Assembly: GCF_001690985.1 (NCBI RefSeq)
Contig: NZ_MAJS01000035.1
Span: forward strand, 255,787 to 319,786
From: Aliivibrio sp. 1S175
GTDB taxonomy: Bacteria; Pseudomonadota; Gammaproteobacteria; Enterobacterales; Vibrionaceae
Direction of reading: 5' to 3'
DNA: 64,000 nt
Positions 19,591 to 27,263 of this stretch are shown here, piece after piece (the stretch's first letter is position 1; every line of letters begins with the position of its first letter). Made by a program: the position numbers and the translations under genes. The notes under the pieces were generated by a model. The model worked only from the letters and a program-made list of their open reading frames with translations, did no database searches and was not told the DNA's origin.

Positions 19591-19604
19591 TTGATCTAGA
19601 TCAA
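19591..19604. promoter_or_regulatory. Perfect FNR site in the nrdDG promoter
   Basis: TTGATCTAGATCAA is a perfect match to the FNR consensus TTGAT-N4-ATCAA. With the site centred at -41.5, transcription would start near 19556 on the minus strand, with TAATAC as the -10 element: a class II FNR-activated promoter geometry. Confidence 0.85.
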
Positions 19605-19743
19605 CATAAATCTGAGGGTGATTCTAGTTTCACCACTGCTTTAAGATTGTTCTCAAATTTTATGCAATCTATAAAATGAAACATTTTTTTATGTGCTATG
19701 CAGTAAGATTTTGATTAAACTGCTTGCCATTTCAGGAGGACTT

Positions 19744-20628
19744 ATGAATCAACGAATTACTCACTTACTTAGCTTTTGCATACTCATTTTTAGTTCATTT
19801 ACTAGTAACGCGATCACATTATCAACATGGAACATGGAATGGTTGACGCTCAATCCTGTTAAAGAATTTTCTTCCTCCGAAAGGCATGAACAGGATTTTG
19901 AACAACTAAATAAATATTTTGTACAATCTAATAGTCAGATTTTAGCTTTTCAAGAAGTGGATTCTGTAGAGGCTATAAAAAAAGTAGTTGGTAATGAGTA
20001 TAAAATTTACTTATCCGATCGTTCATCACACCCAAAAAAGCAGTTTAATGACATAAACCAATACACTGGTTTCGCTATTCATGAGTCAATTTCAGTTACA
20101 GATCCTAGAGACATCTCTCTTTTACCCAAGAAAAAAAGCAGTAAATTACGCTACGCCACTTATGTCATTGCTATTATTGATAAGCAGCCAGTCCATCTTC
20201 TTTCAATACATTTAAAATCAGGCTGTATGGGACAAAAGAAAAAGAATTACGCATGTTCAACGTTAGATCAACAAACCAAAGAGCTAACTGACTGGATTAA
20301 TTTACGAGAAATAAATAACGACTCTTATTTAATATTAGGTGATTTTAATCATACTCTTGCTCACCGAAGAAGTTGGTTGTGGAAAAATATTGATAAGCAA
20401 ACAGAAGAAACGCCTTTTCTACTGACAGAGCAAACAAAGGCAAGCTGTACCGTCAAGCAATGGAAACGAGGCTGGCCAAAGTACACTACTTTTACTCGCT
20501 TAATTGACCATGGAGTTACCAACATGTCTGAAAGCCATTTCAATGTCACTCAACAATCGTTTGAACAAGCTGACGTTAAAAAATACCAACTGACAGACCA
20601 TTGTCCTATTCTTTTTGAATATAATTAA
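19744..20628 (+). CDS. Secreted endonuclease/exonuclease/phosphatase family protein
   Basis: A 294-residue protein with a signal peptide (MNQRITHLLSFCILIFSSFTSNA) and the EEP fold signature: NMEW near residue 31 (metal-binding Asn), FQEVD (metal-binding Glu) near 72, GDFNHT near 200 and TDHCPI near the C terminus (catalytic Asp-His). Such proteins cleave DNA, phospholipid head groups or nucleotides; the exact substrate is not evident. Cysteines in KSGCMG..YACST may form a disulfide, as expected for an exported nuclease. The frame extends 51 bases upstream, but the start used here has a strong ribosome site, AGGAGG, so the secreted form is chosen. Confidence 0.8.
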   Translation: MNQRITHLLSFCILIFSSFTSNAITLSTWNMEWLTLNPVKEFSSSERHEQDFEQLNKYFVQSNSQILAFQEVDSVEAIKKVVGNEYKIYLSDRSSHPKKQFNDINQYTGFAIHESISVTDPRDISLLPKKKSSKLRYATYVIAIIDKQPVHLLSIHLKSGCMGQKKKNYACSTLDQQTKELTDWINLREINNDSYLILGDFNHTLAHRRSWLWKNIDKQTEETPFLLTEQTKASCTVKQWKRGWPKYTTFTRLIDHGVTNMSESHFNVTQQSFEQADVKKYQLTDHCPILFEYN

Positions 20629-20662
20629 AACCGCTTAAAGCCAATTGACTTTATTCTAGATA

Positions 20663-20691
20663 TAAAAAAGGAGCACCATGAAGTGCTCCTT
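20663..20691 (-). terminator. Rho-independent terminator for the Sel1 gene
   Basis: AAGGAGCAC-TTCATG-GTGCTCCTT read on the minus strand, followed by TTTT; located 30 bp after the Sel1-repeat gene stop. Confidence 0.85.
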
Positions 20692-20722
20692 ACATCTATA
20701 CGCTAAACATACTATCCATAGG

Positions 20723-21886
20723 TTAGAATTTTGCAGCGCCATCCATTTTAGTTTGACTAAAGTTAATACTTTCTTTCTTTTCTGCTTTATCTACATTTAG
20801 TTGTTCTTTCACCGAGCTAAGTTCTTTAGCATCATCATTCGATTTACTTGCGATCTCTTCACCTACAACAAATTCGTTATTCTCAGGGAAATAGCTTTCA
20901 CGTTGGTATAGTTTATCCAGTGATTTAATAATGGTGTGTTTTTTTAATTTACTTCTCGCCATCTTTTCATAAAGTGGTTTGGCCATGCCCTGTAAGCCAA
21001 TAACAGTATCAACCCCCACTAGATGGCCAACATGATCTCGTCGTGACACGGCAGCTTCAATACCATTTTTTGCTGCTAACCATAACCAAATATAAGCAAT
21101 AGAGTTGCCCTTCTCGCTCGTACCTGCTCCCATTTCGCCAGCAAAATACTGAGCTTTAGCATCACCTGATTCTGCCGCAAGCTCTAACCAATACGTGGCT
21201 TTTTTAGGATCAACTTGAACACCTCGCCCCTCTGCATATTGTTTACCAATACGGATTTGAGCTTCAACATTATCAAGCATTGCTGCTCGTAAATTCCATT
21301 CTGCGGCTAATCGTGCATTAGGTTGGGGATTGGATTCTGCTATATACCAATCAGCAATGAATAATTGCGCTGGTATATAATCTAATTCTGCAGCTTCAGA
21401 GATTAAATTAATCCCTTTTTCCATGTTAACGTCTACGCCATTACCTTGTAAAAAGGCAATACCCAGTATTAATTTCTCTTCAGCTCCGCCATCTTGAGCT
21501 GCAACAACTTTACTCCAAAATACAGATTTTTCTTTTAGACCTGAATTTTCACGACGGCTATCACATAAACGAATAACCGAACGCATTGCTATATTATTAT
21601 CTAACTTTGCAGCCATTTCATACCAATGTAACGCTTCATCAAAGTTATTCATTTCAGCTTCTTTCGCTAAAAAAAGTTGAGTTGAAATATGACCTGTTTG
21701 TGCTTTATATACTCGCTCTTGATGTTCAGCAGCACGAGCATCCGCTAATGCTCTACGATAAGAGCTTGCTTTCATCTCCCTTTGCTTCTCTTTTTTATTT
21801 TGTTTTTGATTTACAAAGAAGAAATTCACACTCACCAATACAAGTAAAGTAATTAATCCACCAACAGCAATTTGAATCCAATTCAT
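20723..21886 (-). CDS. Membrane-anchored Sel1/TPR repeat protein
   Basis: A 387-residue protein with one N-terminal membrane helix (residues 6-27), a basic stretch and coiled region (about 30-60), then several Sel1-like repeats (about 85-300) with the pattern A-A-E-L-G/D-x-x-A-Q. Examples are KLILGIAFLQGNGVDVNMEKGINLISEAAELDYIPAQ and RIGKQYAEGRGVQVDPKKATYWLELAAESGDAKAQ. These alpha-solenoids act as protein-protein adaptors, often in envelope assembly or stress signalling. The C-terminal 70 residues are charged and probably disordered. No partner is obvious from the neighbours; it is a single-gene unit with its own terminator. Confidence 0.8.
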   Translation of the reverse strand: MNWIQIAVGGLITLLVLVSVNFFFVNQKQNKKEKQREMKASSYRRALADARAAEHQERVYKAQTGHISTQLFLAKEAEMNNFDEALHWYEMAAKLDNNIAMRSVIRLCDSRRENSGLKEKSVFWSKVVAAQDGGAEEKLILGIAFLQGNGVDVNMEKGINLISEAAELDYIPAQLFIADWYIAESNPQPNARLAAEWNLRAAMLDNVEAQIRIGKQYAEGRGVQVDPKKATYWLELAAESGDAKAQYFAGEMGAGTSEKGNSIAYIWLWLAAKNGIEAAVSRRDHVGHLVGVDTVIGLQGMAKPLYEKMARSKLKKHTIIKSLDKLYQRESYFPENNEFVVGEEIASKSNDDAKELSSVKEQLNVDKAEKKESINFSQTKMDGAAKF

Positions 21887-22065
21887 GTTACACCATTTAT
21901 TCTATTTTTTGACATCTCCTATATTATCGACACAAAAGGTAAAAACTCGAGAGAAAACTTTGTGACTTATGCTGAAAATATTCATGCCTGATGCCTTTGA
22001 TTTATAAATTACTTCCATTCAAGTAGTTTTTGTTTGTAAAAATCAAAAATGAGGATTACTATCCA

Positions 22066-22187
22066 GATCTTGGGGAGTAGTCACAAAGTTTAATACTTAA
22101 CTTTGTTCAGATATCGTCATCCCGAAGCTTAGGCTTCCGGTATCTGTAAGTGGGCAAATGAATGCCAATCACTTTGACAAGACCAAA
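22066..22187 (+). ncRNA. yybP-ykoY manganese riboswitch (aptamer)
   Basis: The leader of the Alx/TerC gene contains the conserved landmarks of the yybP-ykoY family: GGGGAGTAG (22072-22080) in the first internal loop and TGACAAGACC (22175-22184) in the opposing loop. Between them are two helical arms: P2 ACAAAGTT/AACTTTGT (22083-22090 with 22099-22106) and an arm starting CAGATA/TATCTG (22108-22113 with 22141-22146), capped by an imperfect CCCGAAGC/GCTTCCGG stem. The family senses Mn2+ and commonly precedes Mn exporters and TerC-like genes, as here. Confidence 0.85.
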
Positions 22188-22271
22188 CACCATAACGTTA
22201 ATTTTATTGTTTATGGTGGAAGGTTTACTCACTCATTTTAGCGGGATTCCTTTCACCTACTTGTAAGGAAT
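22188..22271 (+). promoter_or_regulatory. Riboswitch expression platform with Shine-Dalgarno sequestering hairpin
   Basis: Two hairpins follow the aptamer: CACCATAA/TTATGGTG (22188-22195 with 22211-22218) and ATTCCTT/AAGGAAT (22246-22252 with 22265-22271); the latter buries the ribosome site AAGGA of the alx-like gene. A competing helix is possible: GGTGGAAGG (22215-22223) with CCTTTCACC (22249-22257), which would break both hairpins and free the ribosome site. This suggests translational control, ON when manganese is bound. Confidence 0.7.
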
Positions 22272-22275
22272 TATT

Positions 22276-23220
22276 ATGTCACCGTTAACTTGGGAACTTT
22301 TTGGTTTCGTTGTTCTCGCTCTATTCGCTCTAGATATGTTTCAAACAAGAAAAGAAGCACCAAGCTTGAAAAAAGCATTACTTTGGTCTTTTTTCTGGTT
22401 TGTTCTTGCCTTTATTTTTTGTGCTGCTATTTATGTTTATTGGCCATTAATGGCACCAAACAGCAGCTATTCGCCTAAAGATGCCAGCATCGCTTTCATT
22501 ACCGGGTATTTACTCGAAAAAATGCTAAGCGTAGATAACTTATTTGTTTTTGCTTTAATTTTCAGTCAATTTGCGGTTCCTGAATCAAGCCGTCCTCGTA
22601 TTTTGTTATGGGGTATTATTGGTGCTCTTGCATTACGTGCTGTGATGATTTTTGTCGGGGCTGGGTTGCTCGCTGAATACCATTGGATTTTATATATCTT
22701 CGCTGTGTTCTTAATCATTACCGGTGTGAAATTATGGTTTGCCAATACCGAAAAGACCAGTGATTTTTCATCATCAAAATTGGTCGTATTTGCAAAGAAA
22801 TACATTCCATTTGATGACAAATACGATGGCCACAAATTACTTACAAAAATAAACGGTAAAAGAATCGCAACCCCACTATTGTTGGTTGTTATTGTGATTA
22901 TGTTTACCGACATTATGTTTGCGCTAGATTCAATTCCTGCAATATTTGCCATCACTCAAGAACCATTCTTGGTATTTGCAGCTAACGTATTTGCACTATT
23001 AGGCTTACGTTCTTTGTATTTTGTTCTTCAAGGTATGTTAGATAAGTTCTGTTACTTACAACCAGCATTGGCATTTATACTAAGTTTCATCGGTATTAAA
23101 ATGTTCTTGGTAGGTACTGCATATGAAGTCCCAACAGTAATTTCACTACTAACTATTATTGGTATTATTTCATTAGCTATTATTGGATCGGTTATTAAAA
23201 ATCGCTCTTTGAAGGCTTAA
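22276..23220 (+). CDS. alx: TerC/Alx family manganese exporter
   Basis: A 314-residue integral membrane protein with about nine hydrophobic helices and the TerC-family acidic motifs: EKMLSVDNLFVF in an early helix and FTDIMFALDSIPAIFAIT in a later one. The carboxylates in these helices are thought to pass Mn2+. E. coli Alx, close in length (321), exports manganese and is controlled by the same class of riboswitch. The leader here carries that riboswitch, which supports the substrate. It is a single-gene unit closed by a hairpin at 23230. Confidence 0.9.
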   Translation: MSPLTWELFGFVVLALFALDMFQTRKEAPSLKKALLWSFFWFVLAFIFCAAIYVYWPLMAPNSSYSPKDASIAFITGYLLEKMLSVDNLFVFALIFSQFAVPESSRPRILLWGIIGALALRAVMIFVGAGLLAEYHWILYIFAVFLIITGVKLWFANTEKTSDFSSSKLVVFAKKYIPFDDKYDGHKLLTKINGKRIATPLLLVVIVIMFTDIMFALDSIPAIFAITQEPFLVFAANVFALLGLRSLYFVLQGMLDKFCYLQPALAFILSFIGIKMFLVGTAYEVPTVISLLTIIGIISLAIIGSVIKNRSLKA

Positions 23221-23229
23221 CACCGCAAC

Positions 23230-23260
23230 GGCGATGCTAATTTGAGCATCGCCATTTTCT
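23230..23260 (+). terminator. Probable terminator after alx
   Basis: GGCGATGCT-AATTTG-AGCATCGCC hairpin, then ATTTTCTAT; the T-tract is interrupted but the stem is strong. Confidence 0.65.
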
Positions 23261-23416
23261 ATCATTTCAATCTAAATGAGTAATACATCTTCAATTATCT
23301 ATTTAGATTGATATTAGGTGTTTGCATAAATTTGTCCTACCTTTTACATATAAATGAACTCACAGAGCATTAAAGCGTCTATGCTTTATTATTGTATTTA
23401 ATTATTAAAGGTTATC

Positions 23417-23914
23417 ATGAAAAAACTCATTATCTCTCTCTGCTTTTTATTACTCGCGGCACCGAGCTTTGCTAGTGAACGTTGTTCAAACAAAACCATT
23501 GTTGGGCAAATAGAAACGATTCATATCAAAGAGCTTGATACAAACTACAAAGCTCGTATTGATACAGGCGCAGCTACAACCTCTATCCATGCAACGAATA
23601 TTGAGATCCTTGGGCAGGACGATGAAAGTAATGATATGCGAGATCATTTAGGAGATACCGTTACATTTACGACTTATAACGAAGAAAACATCGCCTCTAA
23701 ACACACTGGTCGTATTATAAAAGTCAGTAAAATTCGCAATGCTCAAGGTGTTGAACGTCGTTATGCAGTAAGAATGCATTTACAGTTCGATGGAAAAGAA
23801 AAGAAAATTGCCGTAAACCTTCGAGATAGAAGTAAGCTAGATTACAAATTATTAATCGGACGCAACTGGTTAGAAGGTGATTACTTAGTCGATGTTGAAA
23901 AAAATGTAGAATAA
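23417..23914 (+). CDS. Retropepsin-like 'ATP-dependent zinc protease' family, secreted
   Basis: A 165-residue protein with a signal peptide (MKKLIISLCFLLLAAPSFA) followed almost directly by a PF05618-type domain: ARIDTGAATTSIHATNI with the DTGA active-site-like motif, then VNLRDRSKLDYKLLIGRNWLEGDYLVDV. It lacks the lipobox and long linker of its paralog at 14923-15567, so it is probably free in the periplasm. Substrate unknown. It is a single gene; the tRNA pair follows about 80 bp later. Confidence 0.8.
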   Translation: MKKLIISLCFLLLAAPSFASERCSNKTIVGQIETIHIKELDTNYKARIDTGAATTSIHATNIEILGQDDESNDMRDHLGDTVTFTTYNEENIASKHTGRIIKVSKIRNAQGVERRYAVRMHLQFDGKEKKIAVNLRDRSKLDYKLLIGRNWLEGDYLVDVEKNVE

Positions 23915-23996
23915 CGTTTATTTTTTAAACGCTTAACGATTTATTTTAAAAAAATGCTTTACATAAAAATCAAAGCTGACTATTATTCACCGCACT

Positions 23997-24087
23997 GGAG
24001 GGATGGCTGAGTGGTCGAAAGCACCGGTCTTGAAAACCGGCAACCGTTAATAGCGGTTCTAGGGTTCAAATCCCTATCCCTCCACCA
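23997..24087 (+). tRNA. tRNA-Ser(TGA)
   Basis: A 91-nt cloverleaf with acceptor stem GGAGGGA/TCCCTCC, a D-arm starting TGGCTGAG, anticodon stem CCGGT/ACCGG with loop CTTGAAA (anticodon TGA at 24031-24033), a long class II variable arm, T-arm GGGTTCAAATCCC, and an encoded CCA end. Confidence 0.98.
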
Positions 24088-24125
24088 CTTTTCAAAATTC
24101 AGATAGAGTCTGAGTTTTAAAAATT

Positions 24126-24202
24126 GGAGTGGTAGTTCAGTTGGTTAGAATACCGGCCTGTCACGCCGGGGGTCGCGGGTTCGAGTCCCGTCCACTCCGC
24201 CA
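24126..24202 (+). tRNA. tRNA-Asp(GTC)
   Basis: A 77-nt cloverleaf with acceptor stem GGAGTGG/CCACTCC, anticodon loop CTGTCAC (anticodon GTC), T-arm GCGGGTTCGAGTCCCGT, discriminator G and encoded CCA. It lies 38 bp after tRNA-Ser, so both are probably cut from one transcript. Confidence 0.98.
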
Positions 24203-24209
24203 ATACAAC

Positions 24210-24241
24210 GAAGCCTTGTCAGAAATGACGAGGCTTTTTTG
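24210..24241 (+). terminator. Terminator of the tRNA operon
   Basis: AAGCCTTGTC-AGAAAT-GACGAGGCTT with one wobble pair, followed by TTTTTT, directly after tRNA-Asp. Confidence 0.85.
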
Positions 24242-24332
24242 TATCTGTCGAATATGAAATCTCAACAAGCAGTATCAAGCAAAACAACAAGGCAGACACC
24301 GAATTGCTCTACCTGATTACTACCCATATATA

Positions 24333-24569
24333 TCAATAAAATTCGATAGCTATGCCTATTTCTTGAGATAGTTGCTTTAATTGGATCTCATCATCTAATT
24401 TCAGCGACCATTTCATACCACTGCCAACAGCACTAATCACATTTGCCCCACCAATTAAAGTTAGCGCATCAATTTCTGCCTGCATTGTGGTTCTCGAATT
24501 ATTTTTTAAGCGAACAACAATCTCATGCTGAGTTGCAATGATATCGCCTTCTGAAAAAGTAATTTTCAT
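24333..24569 (-). CDS. Small conserved protein, DUF3389-like
   Basis: A 78-residue soluble protein with alternating strand-like segments (MKITFSEGDIIATQHEIVVRL, TTMQAEIDALTLIGGANVISAVG, MKWSLKLDDEIQLKQLSQEIG). Size and the opening pattern resemble DUF3389, a small family found mainly in Vibrionaceae; I assign it from memory, without a search. Function unknown. It is a lone gene between the tRNA terminator and the desaturase. Confidence 0.55.
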   Translation of the reverse strand: MKITFSEGDIIATQHEIVVRLKNNSRTTMQAEIDALTLIGGANVISAVGSGMKWSLKLDDEIQLKQLSQEIGIAIEFY

Positions 24570-24889
24570 TCTAATTTTCTTCTACACTGTTTGATAGCTT
24601 CAAATTATACCCTCTTTACCTTCACTTCAAAGTAATACCATACCTATTCCATTAACTCGACAATATATTTATGACGTCAAAAAGTAACTTACAAGTAAGA
24701 ATAAACAAGATAATAACTGGGGTTGGTATAACTACCTCGATCTTATTTATTTGTTTAAGCAATGAATCATGAATAAAATTGAGATTACCTCATCACATTT
24801 GTTACATATTCTTCCCTTACTCTTCTTGACTAAAAGAATCACACAAATTATTCTAGCGCACAACTGTACGCCTAGATGGAACGTTAATT
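24570..24889. other. Intergenic region upstream of the desaturase
   Basis: About 320 bp, AT-rich, carrying promoters for the divergent DUF3389-like gene and the desaturase. The stretch AACTGGGGTTGGTATAACT (24715-24733) vaguely recalls a FadR operator but is too degenerate to call. No RNA gene is seen. Confidence 0.3.
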
Positions 24890-26017
24890 ATGAACAAGGG
24901 ATCGAAACCACCAATTATTTGGTTAAATGTATTTGTTTTTACATCAAGTTTGTTGCTTGCTTTTGTCGCTACTCCTATTTATGCCTACTATCATGGCTTA
25001 GATGGCGAACATTGGATATGGCTTCTATTGGCTTTTAGCTTTTGTAATCTTTCAATTACCGCTGGTTATCATCGCTTATGGTCACATAAAACCTATAATG
25101 CACACCCAGCCTTACGATTTATCTTTGCCTTAGGTGGCGCGTTTGCACTTCAAAATAGCGCCCTTCATTGGTCTTCTGATCACCGAATTCACCATCGTCA
25201 TGTAGATAATAATGATAAAGACCCTTACTCTGCTAAACGTGGATTTTGGTTTTCTCATATTGGTTGGATGCTACGTCATTACCAACCTGCCGCTTATAAT
25301 GATTATGCAAATTGTCGAGATCTTCAAAAAGACAAGATTGTAATGTGGCAGCATAAGTATTACGTTCTTCTTGCTCTACTAATGAACTTTGGCATACCTT
25401 TATTATTAGGTGTTATCTATGGTGATATAATCGGTATGTTTTTAATGATTGGTGCTGTTCGTTTAACCTTAAGCCATCACACCACTTTCTTTATTAACTC
25501 GTTAGCACATATTTGGGGTTCTCAACCTTATACCGAAAAAAACACAGCACGCGATAACGGTATTCTTGCCATATTAACTTTTGGTGAGGGCTACCATAAT
25601 TACCATCATATTTTTGAAAACGATTACCGCAATGGTATTTATTGGTGGCAATACGATCCAACAAAATGGCTAATTAAAAGCTGCTCATGGTTAGGATTAA
25701 CTAATAAATTACGAGTTAGCCCACAAGATAAAATTGAAAAAGCCAAAGCTCTAATGTTGAGAAAAAAAGCCGAAGATAAAATTGCAACACTACAAAATTA
25801 TCAAGCCATAAAAGAACACTTAGAAGCAGAATACGATGTTTTAATTGAGCGTATGTCTGAATACTATGATTCAAAAAAACAGCTTATTGAAAACAAAAAA
25901 AATGCACTATCAAAACAATATGAATTGGCAGTACTTAGTGTTCAACATAAGCAAATTAAATTGCAGTTTGAACAACAAAAAAGAGCATGGAACAGTCTTG
26001 TTTTACAATATGTTTAA
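24890..26017 (+). CDS. Membrane acyl-CoA (delta-9 type) fatty acid desaturase
   Basis: Di-iron membrane desaturase that inserts a double bond in acyl chains, used to adjust membrane fluidity. The three histidine boxes are HRLWSH (about residue 62), HRIHHRH (about 99) and HNYHH (about 242), spaced by four hydrophobic segments as in the stearoyl-CoA desaturase family. After about residue 280 there is a 95-residue charged, helical, probably coiled-coil tail (KAKALMLRKKAEDKIATLQ onward), which the core enzyme lacks. Length 375. It is a single gene with a weak ribosome site (GGAACG) and a bidirectional terminator behind it. Confidence 0.88.
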   Translation: MNKGSKPPIIWLNVFVFTSSLLLAFVATPIYAYYHGLDGEHWIWLLLAFSFCNLSITAGYHRLWSHKTYNAHPALRFIFALGGAFALQNSALHWSSDHRIHHRHVDNNDKDPYSAKRGFWFSHIGWMLRHYQPAAYNDYANCRDLQKDKIVMWQHKYYVLLALLMNFGIPLLLGVIYGDIIGMFLMIGAVRLTLSHHTTFFINSLAHIWGSQPYTEKNTARDNGILAILTFGEGYHNYHHIFENDYRNGIYWWQYDPTKWLIKSCSWLGLTNKLRVSPQDKIEKAKALMLRKKAEDKIATLQNYQAIKEHLEAEYDVLIERMSEYYDSKKQLIENKKNALSKQYELAVLSVQHKQIKLQFEQQKRAWNSLVLQYV

Positions 26018-26034
26018 TTTTTTTTAACGTAAAT

Positions 26035-26067
26035 AAAAAGGACAGCCCATAATGAGCTGTCCTTTTT
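26035..26067. terminator. Bidirectional terminator
   Basis: AAAAGGACAGC-CCATAAT-GAGCTGTCCTTTTT between the convergent desaturase and protease genes. Confidence 0.85.
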
Positions 26068-26090
26068 CTCTATTGATGTGAATACAAAAA

Positions 26091-27056
26091 TCAAGAAAAC
26101 TTACGACGATATAAACTAAACAAAACCAATGAAAAGAAGCTACCAAAACCCAAAGAACCACCAGAACTATCACTTAAATCTGTCGCAGTTCTTGTTGCTG
26201 CTATTTCACCATTCTGCGCTTTACGTATCCAATCTGCATATTGACTGACATCGGTAAAAACTGACTGTGCAACCAGAGAACCATCACCACAAACACCAGG
26301 ACCAAAACTTACAATACCTATTTGTGTTTTTACACCGTTGTTATCCCAAACCAACGGACCGCCAGAATCACCTTGGCATGTTGCAGTCACTAAATGACTG
26401 CTATCAAAAGAACTACCCGTTGTACAAACCTGTTTATTTGATGTGGTAAAATTAGTCCATATATCGCATACATTAGGAGCAACGTATTCAACCGTTGCTT
26501 GCATAAAATCGACTTGGCTATTTGCTGTACTTGAACTTAATCGACCATAACCAATAATATTAAAGTTTTTCACTGGAGCAGCTCTATATCCCTGCCCTTC
26601 AACTGTCAAATCACCTAATATGGCAGCATGTGATGGTGTATATGTCGATAAAGGCTGAGATAGCTCAAGTACTGCTACGTCATTAAGTAACGTTAAATCA
26701 TTGTAATTATTCGGATAATAAATATTTTTTACTGATACTCTTTGTGCTGCCAACATGCCTTGGCCATCATTCGCTTCTATTGCTACTTTCATATTTCCAA
26801 TACGGTAAGAAGCGACATCATAAACACAGTGGGCTGCGGTTAAAATATGAGTGCTATCTAATATTGAACCGCCACAAAATGGATAAACGCTTCCTGGTTG
26901 ACTCTCATATTCAAACATAAGCGATGCCATAAAAGGATAACCCGCAACATTTACAGGATCCCCTCCAACAATATATGGTGCAATATTAACTTCCTCTGCT
27001 TGTAGAGCAGAAGAAAACAATGATAATGGTAACAACACCCCAAGAACTGTCTTCAT
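26091..27056 (-). CDS. Secreted trypsin-like serine protease with GlyGly-CTERM tail
   Basis: A 321-residue S1 family protease. A signal peptide (MKTVLGVLLPLSLFSSALQA) is followed by IVGGDPVNVAGYPFMASLM, the IVGG activation site of trypsin zymogens. The catalytic triad is visible as TAAHC (His), NDVAVLEL (Asp) and GDSGGP (Ser). The C terminus (SSGGSLGFGSFFSLVLFSLYRRKFS) is a GlyGly-CTERM signal, i.e. Gly-rich turn, membrane helix and basic end. In Vibrio such tails are cut by rhombosortase and mark type II secretion substrates such as VesB. The start at the second Met is chosen because AAGGA lies 7 bp before it. The physiological substrate cannot be read from sequence. Confidence 0.9.
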   Translation of the reverse strand: MKTVLGVLLPLSLFSSALQAEEVNIAPYIVGGDPVNVAGYPFMASLMFEYESQPGSVYPFCGGSILDSTHILTAAHCVYDVASYRIGNMKVAIEANDGQGMLAAQRVSVKNIYYPNNYNDLTLLNDVAVLELSQPLSTYTPSHAAILGDLTVEGQGYRAAPVKNFNIIGYGRLSSSTANSQVDFMQATVEYVAPNVCDIWTNFTTSNKQVCTTGSSFDSSHLVTATCQGDSGGPLVWDNNGVKTQIGIVSFGPGVCGDGSLVAQSVFTDVSQYADWIRKAQNGEIAATRTATDLSDSSGGSLGFGSFFSLVLFSLYRRKFS

Positions 27057-27263
27057 CTTTATTCCTTGATACACAGATAATATATGTTAATAATATACCA
27101 ATATGTTGTTTTAATTTTAGTTTATATTTGTTTCTTTATTATATTCAGTAATACTTTACGTTGCAGTTAACGTATTTCAACTCCTTACATGAATCAGACA
27201 CTTTATTGCACTATTTAAAGTACAACTAAGCTAACCAAAATAAATGATAGGTAGGAACGTACG

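Noticed and set aside
24715..24733. FadR operator before the desaturase
   Set aside because: AACTGG is present but the inverted half is absent; it would be over-interpretation.
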